A program made the translations under genes and the position numbers. This document shows, piece by piece, positions 10,875 to 23,163 of a stretch of 64,000 bases of DNA. The stretch is taken from assembly GCF_027942865.1 (NCBI RefSeq), contig NC_134525.1, positions 33,471,714-33,535,713 on the forward strand, read 5' to 3'. The notes beneath the pieces were generated by a model. The model made no database searches. It was not told the origin of the DNA and saw nothing but the letters and a program-made list of their open reading frames with translations. Origin of the DNA: Odontesthes bonariensis. Taxonomy: Eukaryota > Chordata > Actinopteri > Atheriniformes > Atherinopsidae. How positions within the stretch are numbered: position 1 is the stretch's first letter; each line of letters begins with the position of its first letter.

Positions 10875-11420
10875 CAGGACTTTGCTCATCGAGACTTTGC
10901 CCCTTCTCTGAAGAGCAGAGGATTGGCAATGTTATCTTCATACTGCTTTAAATGCCACATGTGTCACTGGCAACAACTCAAAGGTGAACCCTTCCTTACT
11001 TCCAATGGTAGGCAGTATAGCCCCACTCACCCCCACCTTTGACCCTCAACAGGATTAACTGGATATGAAAACTACATGCTTGTATGTCACAGGAACAAAT
11101 TAAGTCTATCAGCAAACCCTACCAGACACTGTTTGCAGAGTTGTAAGAGTCAACCAATGTGTTGCTCTTTTACTACCTTTTGAAGCCAATTGGTTTGGGG
11201 CCATACCGCTGGTGCTGTGACCAAGTCCTGAAAACCATAGCCAACAGCATCTACAGTAGAATGTCACAATGCAACCACATCAGGTCTACTGCGTACAGAG
11301 GTTTTAAAGTCATCTCTTTATTGTCAGTCTATGATGTGGACCTGGAGGAGTTTTTTGCGCAGTCGTCCTTACGAAGTTGGGTACGGGTTTGTGGCCAATC
11401 TTCTTACTTCTTGTTTTCTT

Positions 11421-11492
11421 GCGATGGTGGTATAGTGGTAAGCATAGCTGCCTTCCAAACAGTTGACCTGGGTTCGATTACCAGCCATCGCA
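11421..11492 (+). pseudogene. tRNA-Gly(UCC) degenerate copy, unit 19 (C61A class)
   Basis: G20A, G39A, C61A, with T4 just upstream of the gene. Matches unit 5. Confidence 0.85.
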
Positions 11493-12034
11493 GAGGACTT
11501 TGCTCATCAAGACAATGCCCCTTCTTTGAAGAGCAGAGGATTGGCAATGTTTTCTTCATACTGCTTTAAATGCCACGTGTCACTGGCAACAAGTCAAAGG
11601 TGAACCCTTCCTTACTTCCAATGGTAGGCAGTATAGCCCCACTCACCCCTACCTTTGACCCTCAACAGGATTAACTGGATATGAAAACTACATGCTTTTA
11701 TGTCACAGGAATAAAATAAGTCTATCAGCAAACCCTACCAGACACTGTTTGCAAAGTTGGAAAAGTCAACCAATGTGTTGCTCTTTTACTACCTTTTGAA
11801 GCCAATTGGTTTGGGGCCATACAAGGTGCTGTGACCAAGTCCTGAAAACCATAGCCAACAGCATCTACAGTAGAATGTCACAATGCAACCACATCAAGCC
11901 AACTGCGTACATAGGTTTTAAAGTCATTTCTATATCGTCAGTCTATGATGTAGACCTGGAGGATTTTTTAGCGCATTCGTCTGTACGAAGTTGAGTTCGG
12001 GTTTGTGGCCAATCTTCTTACCTCTTGTTGTCTT

Positions 12035-12106
12035 GCGATGGTGGTATAGTGGTGAGCATAGCTGCCTTCCAAGCAGTTGACCTGGGTTCGATTCCCAGCC
12101 ATCGCA
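12035..12106 (+). tRNA. tRNA-Gly(UCC), unit 20, perfect
   Basis: Reference sequence with T4 at +6. Upstream spacer carries the 4 bp-shorter CATACAAGGTGCTG form and a CATCAAGCC variant shared with unit 33. Confidence 0.97.
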
Positions 12107-12652
12107 AAGGGTTTTGCTCATTGAGACTTTGCCCCTTCTCTGAAGAGCAGAGGATTGGCAGTGTTTTCTTCATACTGCTTTAAATGCCACATGTGTCACT
12201 GGCAACAACTCAAAGGTGAACCCTTCCTTACTTCCAATGGTAGGCAGTTTAGACCCACTCACCCCCACCTTTGACCCTCAACAGGATTAACTGGATATGG
12301 ACAATACATGCTTGTATGTCACAGGAACAAATTAAGTCTATCAGCAAACCCTACCAGACACTGTTTGCAAAGTTGTAAGAGTCAACCAATGTGTTGCTTT
12401 TTTACTACCTTTTGAAGCCAATTGGTTTGGGGCCATACCGCTGGTGCTGTGACCAAGTCCTGAAAACCATAGCCAACAGCATCTACAGTAGAATGTCACA
12501 ATGCAACCACATCAGGTCTACTGCGTACAGAGGTTTTAAAGTCATCTCTATATTGTCAGTCTATGATGTGGACCTGGAGGAGTTTTTTGCGCATTCGTCC
12601 TTACGAAGTTGAGTTCGGGTTTGTGGCCAATCTTCTTACTTCTTGTTGTCTT

Positions 12653-12724
12653 GCGATGGTGGTATCGTGGTGAGCATAGCTGCCTTCCAAACAGTTGACC
12701 TGGGTTAGATTCCCAGCCTTCGCA
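12653..12724 (+). pseudogene. tRNA-Gly(UCC) four-change pseudogene, unit 21
   Basis: A14C, G39A, C56A, A68T. Unlike unit 9 it keeps T4 at +6. Twins at 14492 and 20032. Confidence 0.9.
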
Positions 12725-13270
12725 AAGGGTTTTGCTCATTGAGACTTTGCCCCTTCTCTGAAGAGCAGAGGATTGGCAGTGTTTTCTTCATACTGCTTTA
12801 AATGCCACATGTGTCACTGGCAACAACTCAAAGGTGAACCCTTCCTTACTTCCAATGGTAGGCAGTATAGCCCCACTCACCCCCACCTTTGACCCTCAAC
12901 AGGATTAACTGGATATGGACAATACATGCTTGTATGTCACAGGAACAAATTAAGTCTATCAGCAAACCCTACCAGACACTGTTTGCAAAGTTGTAAGAGT
13001 CAACCAATGTGTTGCTTTTTTACTACCTTTTGAAGCCAATTGGTTTGGGGCCATACCGCTGGTGCTGTGACCAAGTCCTGAAAACCATAGCCAACAGCAT
13101 CTACAGTAGAATGTCACAATGCAACCACATCAGGTCTTCTGCGTACAGAGGTTTTAAAGTCATCTCTATATTGTCAGTCTATGATGTAGACCTGGAGGAG
13201 TTTTTTGCGCATTCGTCCTTACGAAGTTGGGTTCGGGTTTGTGGCCAATCTTCTTACCTCTTGTTGTCTT

Positions 13271-13327
13271 GCGATGGTGGTATAGTGGTGAGCATAGCTG
13301 CCTTCCAAGCAGTTGACCTGGGTTCGA
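13271..13327 (+). pseudogene. Truncated tRNA-Gly, unit 22 (57 nt)
   Basis: Same junction after A58 as unit 10. Part of an H-T-C' triplet repeated at once 1,839 bp further on. Confidence 0.95.
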
Positions 13328-13873
13328 GGAGGACTTTGCTCATCAAGACATTGCCCCTTCTCTGAAGAGCAGAGGATTGGCAATGTTTTTTTCATACTGC
13401 TTTAAATGCCACAAGTGTCACTGGCAACAACTCAAAGGTGAACCCTTCCTTATCTTAATGGTAGGCAGTAAAGCCCCACTCATCCCCACCTTTGACCCTC
13501 AACAGGATTAACTGGATATGAAAACTACATGCTTTTATGTCACAGGAATAAAATAAGTCTATCAGCAAACCCTACCAGACACTGTTTGCAAAGTTGGACA
13601 AGTCAACAAATGTGTTGCTCTTTTACTACCTTTTGAAGCCAATTGGTTTGGGGCCATACCGCTGGTGCTGTGACCAAGTCCTGAAAACCATAGCCAACAG
13701 CATCTACAGTAGAATTTCACAATGCAACCACATCAGGCCCACTGCATACATAGGTTTTAAAGTCATCTCTATATCGTCAGTCTATGATGTAGACCTGGAG
13801 GAGTTTTTAGCGCATTCGTCTGTACGAAGTTGAGTTCGGGTTTGTGGCCAATCTTCTTACTTCTTGTTGTCTT

Positions 13874-13945
13874 GCGATGGTGGTATAGTGGTGAGCATAG
13901 CTGCCTTCCAAGCAGTTGACCTGGTTTCAATTCCCAGCCATTGCA
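13874..13945 (+). tRNA. tRNA-Gly(UCC) variant with G3:U70, unit 23
   Basis: G53T, G57A, C70T. First T4 at +58. Confidence 0.86.
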
Positions 13946-14491
13946 GAGGACTTTGCTCATCGAGACTTCGCCCCTTCTCTGAAGAGCAGAGGATTGGCAG
14001 TGTTTTCTTCATACTGCTTTAAATACCACATGTGTCACTGGCAACAACTCAAAGGTGAACCCTTCCTTACTTCCAATAGTAGGCAGTATAGCCCCACTCA
14101 CCCCCACCTTTGACCCTCAACAGGATTAACTGGATATGGACAATACATGCTTGTATGTCACAGGAACAAATTAAGTCTATCAGCAAACCCTACCAGACAC
14201 TGTTTGCAAAGTTGTAAGAGTCAACCAATGTGTTGCTTTTTTACTACCTTTTGAAGCCAATTGGTTTGGGGCCATACCGCTGGTGCTGTGACCAAGTCCT
14301 GAAAACCATAGCCAACAGCATCTACAGTAGAATGTCACAATGCAACCACATCAGGTCTACTGCGTACAGAGGTTTTAAAGTCATCTCTATATTGTCAGTC
14401 TATGATGTGGACCTGGAGGAGTTTTTTGCGCATTCGTCCTTACGAAGTTGAGTTCGGGTTTGTGGCCAATCTTCTTACTTCTTGTTGTCTT

Positions 14492-14563
14492 GCGATGGTG
14501 GTATCGTGGTGAGCATAGCTGCCTTCCAAACAGTTGACCTGGGTTAGATTCCCAGCCTTCGCA
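14492..14563 (+). pseudogene. tRNA-Gly(UCC) four-change pseudogene, unit 24
   Basis: A14C, G39A, C56A, A68T; T4 at +6. Second copy of the 1,839 bp triplet. Confidence 0.9.
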
Positions 14564-15109
14564 AAGGGTTTTGCTCATTGAGACTTTGCCCCTTCTCTGA
14601 AGAGCAGAGGATTGGCAGTGTTTTCTTCATACTGCTTTAAATGCCACATGTGTCACTGGCAACAACTCAAAGGTGAACCCTTCCTTACTTCCAATGGTAG
14701 GCAGTATAGCCCCACTCACCCCCACCTTTGACCCTCAACAGGATTAACTGGATATGGACAATACATGCTTGTATGTCACAGGAACAAATTAAGTCTATCA
14801 GCAAACCCTACCAGACACTGTTTGCAAATTTGTAAGAGTCAACCAATGTGTTGCTTTTTTACTACCTTTTGAAGCCAATTGGTTTGGGGCCATACCGCTG
14901 GTGCTGTGACCAAGTCCTGAAAACCATAGCCAACAGCATCTACAGTAGAATGTCACAATGCAACCACATCAGGTCTTCTGCGTACAGAGGTTTTAAAGTC
15001 ATCTCTATATTGTCAGTCTATGATGTAGACCTGGAGGAGTTTTTTGCGCATTCGTCCTTACGAAGTTGGGTTCGGGTTTGTGGCCAATCTTCTTACCTCT
15101 TGTTGTCTT

Positions 15110-15166
15110 GCGATGGTGGTATAGTGGTGAGCATAGCTGCCTTCCAAGCAGTTGACCTGGGTTCGA
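15110..15166 (+). pseudogene. Truncated tRNA-Gly, unit 25 (57 nt)
   Basis: Ends after A58 with the GGAGGACTTTGC junction, as in unit 22. Confidence 0.95.
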
Positions 15167-15712
15167 GGAGGACTTTGCTCATCAAGACATTGCCCCTTCT
15201 CTGAAGAGCAGAGGATTGGCAATGTTTTTTTCATACTGCTTTAAATGCCACAAGTGTCACTGGCAACAACTCAAAGGTGAACCCTTCCTTATCTTAATGG
15301 TAGGCAGTAAAGCCCCACTCATCCCCACCTTTGACCCTCAACAGGATTAACTGGATATGAAAACTACATGCTTTTATGTCACAGGAATAAAATAAGTCTA
15401 TCAGCAAACCCTACCAGACACTGTTTGCAAAGTTGGACAAGTCAACAAATGTGTTGCTCTTTTACTACCTTTTGAAGCCAATTGGTTTGGGGCCATACCG
15501 CTGGTGCTGTGACCAAGTCCTGAAAACCATAGCCAACAGCATCTACAGTAGAATTTCACAATGCAACCACATCAGGCCCACTGCATACATAGGTTTTAAA
15601 GTCATCTCTATATCGTCAGTCTATGATGTAGACCTGCAGGAGTTTTTAGCGCATTCGTCTGTACGAAGTTGAGTTCGGGTTTGTGGCCAATCTTCTTACT
15701 TCTTGTTGTCTT

Positions 15713-15784
15713 GCGATGGTGGTATAGTGGTGAGCATAGCTGCCTTCCAAGCAGTTGACCTGGTTTCAATTCCCAGCCATTGCA
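15713..15784 (+). tRNA. tRNA-Gly(UCC) variant with G3:U70, unit 26
   Basis: G53T, G57A, C70T. The spacer has private changes (CTGCAGG for CTGGAGG upstream, CTCAAAAGG downstream), so this copy has mutated since the block duplication. Confidence 0.86.
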
Positions 15785-16330
15785 GAGGACTTTGCTCATC
15801 GAGACTTCGCCCCTTCTCTGAAGAGCAGAGGATTGGCAGTGTTTTCTTCATACTGCTTTAAATACCACATGTGTCACTGGCAACAACTCAAAGGTGAACC
15901 CTTCCTTACTTCCAATAGTAGGCAGTATAGCCCCACTCACCCCCACCTTTGACCCTCAAAAGGATTAACTGGATATGAAAACTACATGCTTTTATGTCAC
16001 AGGAATAAAATAAGTCTATCAGCAAACCCTACCAGACACTGTTTGCAAAGTTGGACAAGTCAACAAATGTGTTGCTCTTTTACTACCTTTTGAAGCCAAT
16101 TGGTTTGGGGCCATACCGCTGGTGCTGTGACCAAGTCCTGAAAACCATGGCCAACAGCATCTACAGTAGAATGTCACAATGCAACCACATCAGGCCAACT
16201 GCGTACATAGGTTTTAAAGTCATTTCTATATCGTCAGTCTATGATGTAGACCTGGAGGATTTTTTAGTGCATTCGTCTGTACGAAGTTGAGTTCGGGTTT
16301 GTGGCCAATCTTCTTACTTCTTGTTGTCTT

Positions 16331-16402
16331 GCGATGGTGGTATAGTGGTGAGCATAGCTGCCTTCCAAGCAGTTGACCTGGTTTCGATTCCCAGCCATCG
16401 CA
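16331..16402 (+). tRNA. tRNA-Gly(UCC), unit 27, G53T
   Basis: G53T only; no T4 until about +294. Confidence 0.88.
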
Positions 16403-16948
16403 CAGGACTTTGCTCATCGAGACTTTGCCCCTTCTCTGAAGAGCAGAGGATTGGCAATGTTATCTTCATACTGCTTTAAATGCCACATGTGTCACTGGCA
16501 ACAACTCAAAGGTGAACCCTTCCTTACTTCCAATGGTAGGCAGTATAGCCCCACTCACCCCCACCTTTGACCCTCAACAGGATTAACTGGATATGAAAAC
16601 TACATGCTTGTATGTCACAGGAACAAATTAAGTCTATCAGCAAACCCTACCAGACACTGTTTGCAGAGTTGTAAGAGTCAACCAATGTGTTGCTCTTTTA
16701 CTACCTTTTGAAGCCAATTGGTTTGGGGCCATACCGCTGGTGCTGTGACCAAGTCCTGAAAACCATAGCCAACAGCATCTACAGTAGAATGTCACAATGC
16801 AACCACATCAGGTCTACTGCGTACAGAGGTTTTAAAGTCATCTCTTTATTGTCAGTCTATGATGTGGACCTGGAGGAGTTTTTTGCGCAGTCGTCCTTAC
16901 GAAGTTGGGTACGTGTTTGTGGCCAATCTTCTTACTTCTTGTTTTCTT

Positions 16949-17020
16949 GCGATGGTGGTATAGTGGTAAGCATAGCTGCCTTCCAAACAGTTGACCTGGG
17001 TTCGATTACCAGCCATCGCA
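16949..17020 (+). pseudogene. tRNA-Gly(UCC) degenerate copy, unit 28 (C61A class)
   Basis: G20A, G39A, C61A. Spacer variant GGTACGTGTTTG just upstream is shared with unit 40, supporting the 7,379 bp block duplication. Confidence 0.85.
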
Positions 17021-17562
17021 GAGGACTTTGCTCATCAAGACAATGCCCCTTCTTTGAAGAGCAGAGGATTGGCAATGTTTTCTTCATACTGCTTTAAATG
17101 CCACGTGTCACTGGCAACAAGTCAAAGGTGAACCCTTCCTTACTTCCAATGGTAGGCAGTATAGCCCCACTCACCCCTACCTTTGACCCTCAACAGGATT
17201 AACTGGATATGAAAACTACATGCTTTTATGTCACAGGAATAAAATAAGTCTATCAGCAAACCCTACCAGACACTGTTTGCAAAGTTGGAAAAGTCAACCA
17301 ATGTGTTGCTCTTTTACTACCTTTTGAAGCCAATTGGTTTGGGGCCATACAAGGTGCTGTGACCAAGTCCTGAAAACCATAGCCAACAGCATCTACAGTA
17401 GAATGTCACAATGCAACCACATCAGGCCAACTGCGTACATAGGTTTTAAAGTCATTTCTATATCGTCAGTCTATGATGTAGACCTGGAGGATTTTTTAGT
17501 GCATTCGTCTGTACGAAGTTGAGTTCGGGTTTGTGGCCAATCTTCTTACCTCTTGTTGTCTT

Positions 17563-17634
17563 GCGATGGTGGTATAGTGGTGAGCATAGCTGCCTTCCAA
17601 GCAGTTGACCTGGGTTCGATTCCCAGCCATCGCA
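17563..17634 (+). tRNA. tRNA-Gly(UCC), unit 29, perfect
   Basis: Reference sequence, T4 at +6. Spacer before it is the CATACAAGG form. Confidence 0.97.
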
Positions 17635-18180
17635 AAGGGTTTTGCTCATTGAGACTTTGCCCCTTCTCTGAAGAGCAGAGGATTGGCAGTGTTTTCTTCA
17701 TACTGCTTTAAATGCCACATGTGTCACTGGCAACAACTCAAAGGTGAACCCTTCCTTACTTCCAATGGTAGGCAGTATAGCCCCACTCACCCCCACCTTT
17801 GACCCTCAACAGGATTAACTGGATATGGACAATACATGCTTGTATGTCACAGGAAAAAATTAAGTCTATCAGCAAACCCTACCAGACACTGTTTGCAAAG
17901 TTGTAAGAGTCAACCAATGTGTTGCTTTTTTACTACCTTTTGAAGCCAATTGGTTTGGGGCCATACCGCTGGTGCTGTGACCAAGTCCTGAAAACCATAG
18001 CCAACAGCATCTACAGTAGAATGTCACAATGCAACCACATCAGGTCTACTGCGTACAGAGGTTTTAAAGTCATCTCTATATTGTCAGTCTATGATGTGGA
18101 CCAGGAGGAGTTTTTTGCGCATTCGTCCTTACGAAGTTGAGTTCGGGTTTGTGGCCAATCTTCTTACTTCTTGTTGTCTT

Positions 18181-18252
18181 GCGATGGTGGTATAGTGGTG
18201 AGCATAGCTGCCTTCCAAGCAGTTGACCTGGGTTCGATTCCCAGCCTTCGCA
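18181..18252 (+). tRNA. tRNA-Gly(UCC), unit 30, A68T
   Basis: U5/U68 mismatch only; T4 at +6. Carries the AGGAAAAAATTAAG spacer variant of units 2 and 16. Confidence 0.92.
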
Positions 18253-18799
18253 AAGGGTTTTGCTCATTGAGACTTTGCCCCTTCTCTGAAGAGCAGAGGA
18301 TTGGCAGTGTTTTCTTCATACTGCTTTAAATGCCACATGTGTCACTGGCAACAACTCAAAGGTAAACCCTTCCTTACTTCCAATTGTAGGCAGTGTAGCC
18401 CCACTCATCCCCTACCTTTGACCCTCAACAGGATTAACTGGATATGAAAACTACGTGCTTTTATGTCACAGGAATAAAATAAGTCTATCAGCAAACCCTA
18501 CCAGACACTGTTTGCAAAGTTGGAAAAGTCAACCAATGTGTTGCTCTTTTACTACCTTTTGAAGCCAATTGGTTTGGGGCCATACCGCTGGTGCTGTGAC
18601 CAAGTCCTGAAAACCATAGCCAACAGCATCTACAGTAGAATGTCACAATGCAACCACATCAGGCCAACTGCGTACATAGGTTTTAAAGTCATTTCTATAT
18701 CGTCAGTCTATGATGTAGACCTGGAGGATTTTTTAGCGCATTCGTCTGTACGAAGTTGAGTTCGGGTTTGTGGCCAATCTTCTTACCTCTTGTTGTCTT

Positions 18800-18871
18800 G
18801 TGATGGTGGTATAGTGGTGAGCATAGCTGCCTTCCAAGCAGTTGACCTGGTTTCAATTCCCAGCCATTGCA
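18800..18871 (+). tRNA. tRNA-Gly(UCC) variant with G3:U70, unit 31
   Basis: C2T, G53T, G57A, C70T, as units 3 and 17. Confidence 0.85.
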
Positions 18872-19417
18872 GAGGACTTTGCTCATCGAGACTTCGCCCC
18901 TTCTCTGAAGAGCAGAGGATTGGCAGTGTTTTCTTCATACTGCTTTAAATACCACATGTGTCACTGGCAACAACTCAAAGGTGAACCCTTCCTTACTTCC
19001 AATAGTAGGCAGTATAGCCCCACTCACCCCCACCTTTGACCCTCAACAGGATTAACTGGATATGAAAACTACATGCTTTTATGTCACAGGAATAAAATAA
19101 GTCTATCAGCAAACCCTACCAGACACTGTTTGCAAAGTTGGACAAGTCAACAAATGTGTTGCTCTTTTACTACCTTTTGAAGCCAATTGGTTTGGGGCCA
19201 TACCGCTGGTGCTGTGACCAAGTCCTGAAAACCATGGCCAACAGCATCTACAGTAGAATGTCACAATGCAACCACATCAGGTCTACTGCGTACAGAGGTT
19301 TTAAAGTCATCTCTTTATTGTCAGTCTATGATGTGGACCTGGAGGAGTTTTTTGCGCAGTCGTCCTTACGAAGTTGGGTACGGGTTTGTGGCCAATCTTC
19401 TTACTTCTTGTTTTCTT

Positions 19418-19489
19418 GCGATGGTGGTATAGTGGTAAGCATAGCTGCCTTCCAAACAGTTGACCTGGGTTCGATTACCAGCCATCGCA
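19418..19489 (+). pseudogene. tRNA-Gly(UCC) degenerate copy, unit 32 (C61A class), in a hybrid unit
   Basis: G20A, G39A, C61A. The spacer before it starts as the G53T-class type (GGACAAGTCAACAAATG, CATGGCC) and switches to the C61A type between about 19237 and 19281. Confidence 0.85.
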
Positions 19490-20031
19490 GAGGACTTTGC
19501 TCATCAAGACAATGCCCCTTCTTTGAAGAGCAGAGGATTGGCAATGTTTTCTTCATACTGCTTTAAATGCCACGTGTCACTGGCAACAAGTCAAAGGTGA
19601 ACCCTTCCTTACTTCCAATGGTAGGCAGTATAGCCCCACTCACCCCTACCTTTGACCCTCAACAGGATTAACTGGATATGAAAACTACATGCTTTTATGT
19701 CACAGGAATAAAATAAGTCTATCAGCAAACCCTACCAGACACTGTTTGCAAAGTTGGAAAAGTCAACCAATGTGTTGCTCTTTTACTACCTTTTGAAGCC
19801 AATTGGTTTGGGGCCATACAAGGTGCTGTGACCAAGTCCTGAAAACCATAGCCAACAGCATCTACAGTAGAATGTCACAATGCAACCACATCAAGCCAAC
19901 TGCGTACATAGGTTTTAAAGTCATTTCTATATCGTCAGTCTATGATGTAGACCTGGAGGAGTTTTTTGCGCATTCGTCCTTACGAAGTTGAGTTCGGGTT
20001 TGTGGCCAATCTTCTTACTTCTTGTTGTCTT

Positions 20032-20103
20032 GCGATGGTGGTATCGTGGTGAGCATAGCTGCCTTCCAAACAGTTGACCTGGGTTAGATTCCCAGCCTTC
20101 GCA
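20032..20103 (+). pseudogene. tRNA-Gly(UCC) four-change pseudogene, unit 33, in a hybrid unit
   Basis: A14C, G39A, C56A, A68T; T4 at +6. Upstream spacer is of the CATACAAGG/CATCAAGCC type of unit 20, switching to this class near 19950. Confidence 0.9.
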
Positions 20104-20649
20104 AAGGGTTTTGCTCATTGAGACTTTGCCCCTTCTCTGAAGAGCAGAGGATTGGCAGTGTTTTCTTCATACTGCTTTAAATGCCACATGTGTCACTGGC
20201 AACAACTCAAAGGTGAACCCTTCCTTACTTCCAATGGTAGGCAGTATAGCCCCACTCACCCCCACCTTTGACCCTCAACAGGATTAACTGGATATGGACA
20301 ATACATGCTTGTATGTCACAGGAACAAATTAAGTCTATCAGCAAACCCTACCAGACACTGTTTGCAAAGTTGTAAGAGTCAACCAATGTGTTGCTTTTTT
20401 ACTACCTTTTGAAGCCAATTGGTTTGGGGCCATACCGCTGGTGCTGTGACCAAGTCCTGAAAACCATAGCCAACAGCATCTACAGTAGAATGTCACAATG
20501 CAACCACATCAGGTCTTCTGCGTACAGAGGTTTTAAAGTCATCTCTATATTGTCAGTCTATGATGTAGACCTGGAGGAGTTTTTTGCGCATTCGTCCTTA
20601 CGAAGTTGGGTTCGGGTTTGTGGCCAATCTTCTTACCTCTTGTTGTCTT

Positions 20650-20706
20650 GCGATGGTGGTATAGTGGTGAGCATAGCTGCCTTCCAAGCAGTTGACCTGG
20701 GTTCGA
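20650..20706 (+). pseudogene. Truncated tRNA-Gly, unit 34 (57 nt)
   Basis: Ends after A58 with the shared junction. Confidence 0.95.
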
Positions 20707-21252
20707 GGAGGACTTTGCTCATCAAGACATTGCCCCTTCTCTGAAGAGCAGAGGATTGGCAATGTTTTTTTCATACTGCTTTAAATGCCACAAGTGTCAC
20801 TGGCAACAACTCAAAGGTGAACCCTTCCTTATCTTAATGGTAGGCAGTAAAGCCCCACTCATCCCCACCTTTGACCCTCAACAGGATTAACTGGATATGA
20901 AAACTACATGCTTTTATGTCACAGGAATAAAATAAGTCTATCAGCAAACCCTACCAGACACTGTTTGCAAAGTTGGACAAGTCAACAAATGTGTTGCTCT
21001 TTTACTACCTTTTGAAGCCAATTGGTTTGGGGCCATACCGCTGGTGCTGTGACCAAGTCCTGAAAACCATAGCCAACAGCATCTACAGTAGAATTTCACA
21101 ATGCAACCACATCAGGCCCACTGCATACATAGGTTTTAAAGTCATCTCTATATCGTCAGTCTATGATGTAGACCTGGAGGAGTTTTTAGCGCATTCGTCT
21201 GTACGAAGTTGAGTTCGGGTTTGTGGCCAATCTTCTTACTTCTTGTTGTCTT

Positions 21253-21324
21253 GCGATGGTGGTATAGTGGTGAGCATAGCTGCCTTCCAAGCAGTTGACC
21301 TGGTTTCAATTCCCAGCCATTGCA
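21253..21324 (+). tRNA. tRNA-Gly(UCC) variant with G3:U70, unit 35
   Basis: G53T, G57A, C70T; first T4 at +58. Confidence 0.86.
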
Positions 21325-21870
21325 GAGGACTTTGCTCATCGAGACTTCGCCCCTTCTCTGAAGAGCAGAGGATTGGCAGTGTTTTCTTCATACTGCTTTA
21401 AATACCACATGTGTCACTGGCAACAACTCAAAGGTGAACCCTTCCTTACTTCCAATAGTAGGCAGTATAGCCCCACTCACCCCCACCTTTGACCCTCAAC
21501 AGGATTAACTGGATATGAAAACTACATGCTTTTATGTCACAGGAATAAAATAAGTCTATCAGCAAACCCTACCAGACACTGTTTGCAAAGTTGGACAAGT
21601 CAACAAATGTGTTGCTCTTTTACTACCTTTTGAAGCCAATTGGTTTGGGGCCATACCGCTGGTGCTGTGACCAAGTCCTGAAAACCATGGCCAACAGCAT
21701 CTACAGTAGAATGTCACAATGCAACCACATCAGGCCAACTGCGTACATAGGTTTTAAAGTCATTTCTATATCGTCAGTCTATGATGTAGACCTGGAGGAT
21801 TTTTTAGTGCATTCGTCTGTACGAAGTTGAGTTCGGGTTTGTGGCCAATCTTCTTACTTCTTGTTGTCTT

Positions 21871-21942
21871 GCGATGGTGGTATCGTGGTGAGCATAGCTG
21901 CCTTCCAAACAGTTGACCTGGGTTAGATTCCCAGCCTTCGCA
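21871..21942 (+). pseudogene. tRNA-Gly(UCC) four-change pseudogene, unit 36, in a hybrid unit
   Basis: A14C, G39A, C56A, A68T; T4 at +6. The spacer 5' of it is G53T-class (CATGGCC, GATTTTTTAGTGC), so the switch lies between about 21810 and 21884. Confidence 0.9.
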
Positions 21943-22488
21943 AAGGGTTTTGCTCATTGAGACTTTGCCCCTTCTCTGAAGAGCAGAGGATTGGCAGTGT
22001 TTTCTTCATACTGCTTTAAATGCCACATGTGTCACTGGCAACAACTCAAAGGTGAACCCTTCCTTACTTCCAATGGTAGGCAGTATAGCCCCACTCACCC
22101 CCACCTTTGACCCTCAACAGGATTAACTGGATATGGACAATACATGCTTGTATGTCACAGGAACAAATTAAGTCTATCAGCAAACCCTACCAGACACTGT
22201 TTGCAAAGTTGTAAGAGTCAACCAATGTGTTGCTTTTTTACTACCTTTTGAAGCCAATTGGTTTGGGGCCATACCGCTGGTGCTGTGACCAAGTCCTGAA
22301 AACCATAGCCAACAGCATCTACAGTAGAATGTCACAATGCAACCACATCAGGTCTTCTGCGTACAGAGGTTTTAAAGTCATCTCTATATTGTCAGTCTAT
22401 GATGTAGACCTGGAGGAGTTTTTTGCGCATTCGTCCTTACGAAGTTGGGTTCGGGTTTGTGGCCAATCTTCTTACCTCTTGTTGTCTT

Positions 22489-22545
22489 GCGATGGTGGTA
22501 TAGTGGTGAGCATAGCTGCCTTCCAAGCAGTTGACCTGGGTTCGA
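22489..22545 (+). pseudogene. Truncated tRNA-Gly, unit 37 (57 nt)
   Basis: Same junction after A58. Confidence 0.95.
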
Positions 22546-23091
22546 GGAGGACTTTGCTCATCAAGACATTGCCCCTTCTCTGAAGAGCAGAGGATTGGCA
22601 ATGTTTTTTTCATACTGCTTTAAATGCCACAAGTGTCACTGGCAACAACTCAAAGGTGAACCCTTCCTTATCTTAATGGTAGGCAGTAAAGCCCCACTCA
22701 TCCCCACCTTTGACCCTCAACAGGATTAACTGGATATGAAAACTACATGCTTTTATGTCACAGGAATAAAATAAGTCTATCAGCAAACCCTACCAGACAC
22801 TGTTTGCAAAGTTGGACAAGTCAACAAATGTGTTGCTCTTTTACTACCTTTTGAAGCCAATTGGTTTGGGGCCATACCGCTGGTGCTGTGACCAAGTCCT
22901 GAAAACCATAGCCAACAGCATCTACAGTAGAATTTCACAATGCAACCACATCAGGCCCACTGCATACATAGGTTTTAAAGTCATCTCTATATCGTCAGTC
23001 TATGATGTAGACCTGGAGGAGTTTTTAGCGCATTCGTCTGTACGAAGTTGAGTTCGGGTTTGTGGCCAATCTTCTTACTTCTTGTTGTCTT

Positions 23092-23163
23092 GCGATGGTG
23101 GTATAGTGGTGAGCATAGCTGCCTTCCAAGCAGTTGACCTGGTTTCAATTCCCAGCCATTGCA
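23092..23163 (+). tRNA. tRNA-Gly(UCC) variant with G3:U70, unit 38
   Basis: G53T, G57A, C70T; first T4 at +58. Confidence 0.86.

Larger units (their letters stand above)
12571..17520 (+). repeat. Higher-order block (units 21-28), recurs at about 19950-24899
   Basis: Eight tRNA loci (H,T,C',H,T,C',D,E) repeat at a constant 7,379 bp offset. Inside it the H,T,C' triplet is itself tandemly doubled at 1,839 bp, so the duplication is nested. GGTACGTGTTTG is shared by units 28 and 40 only. Confidence 0.85.
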
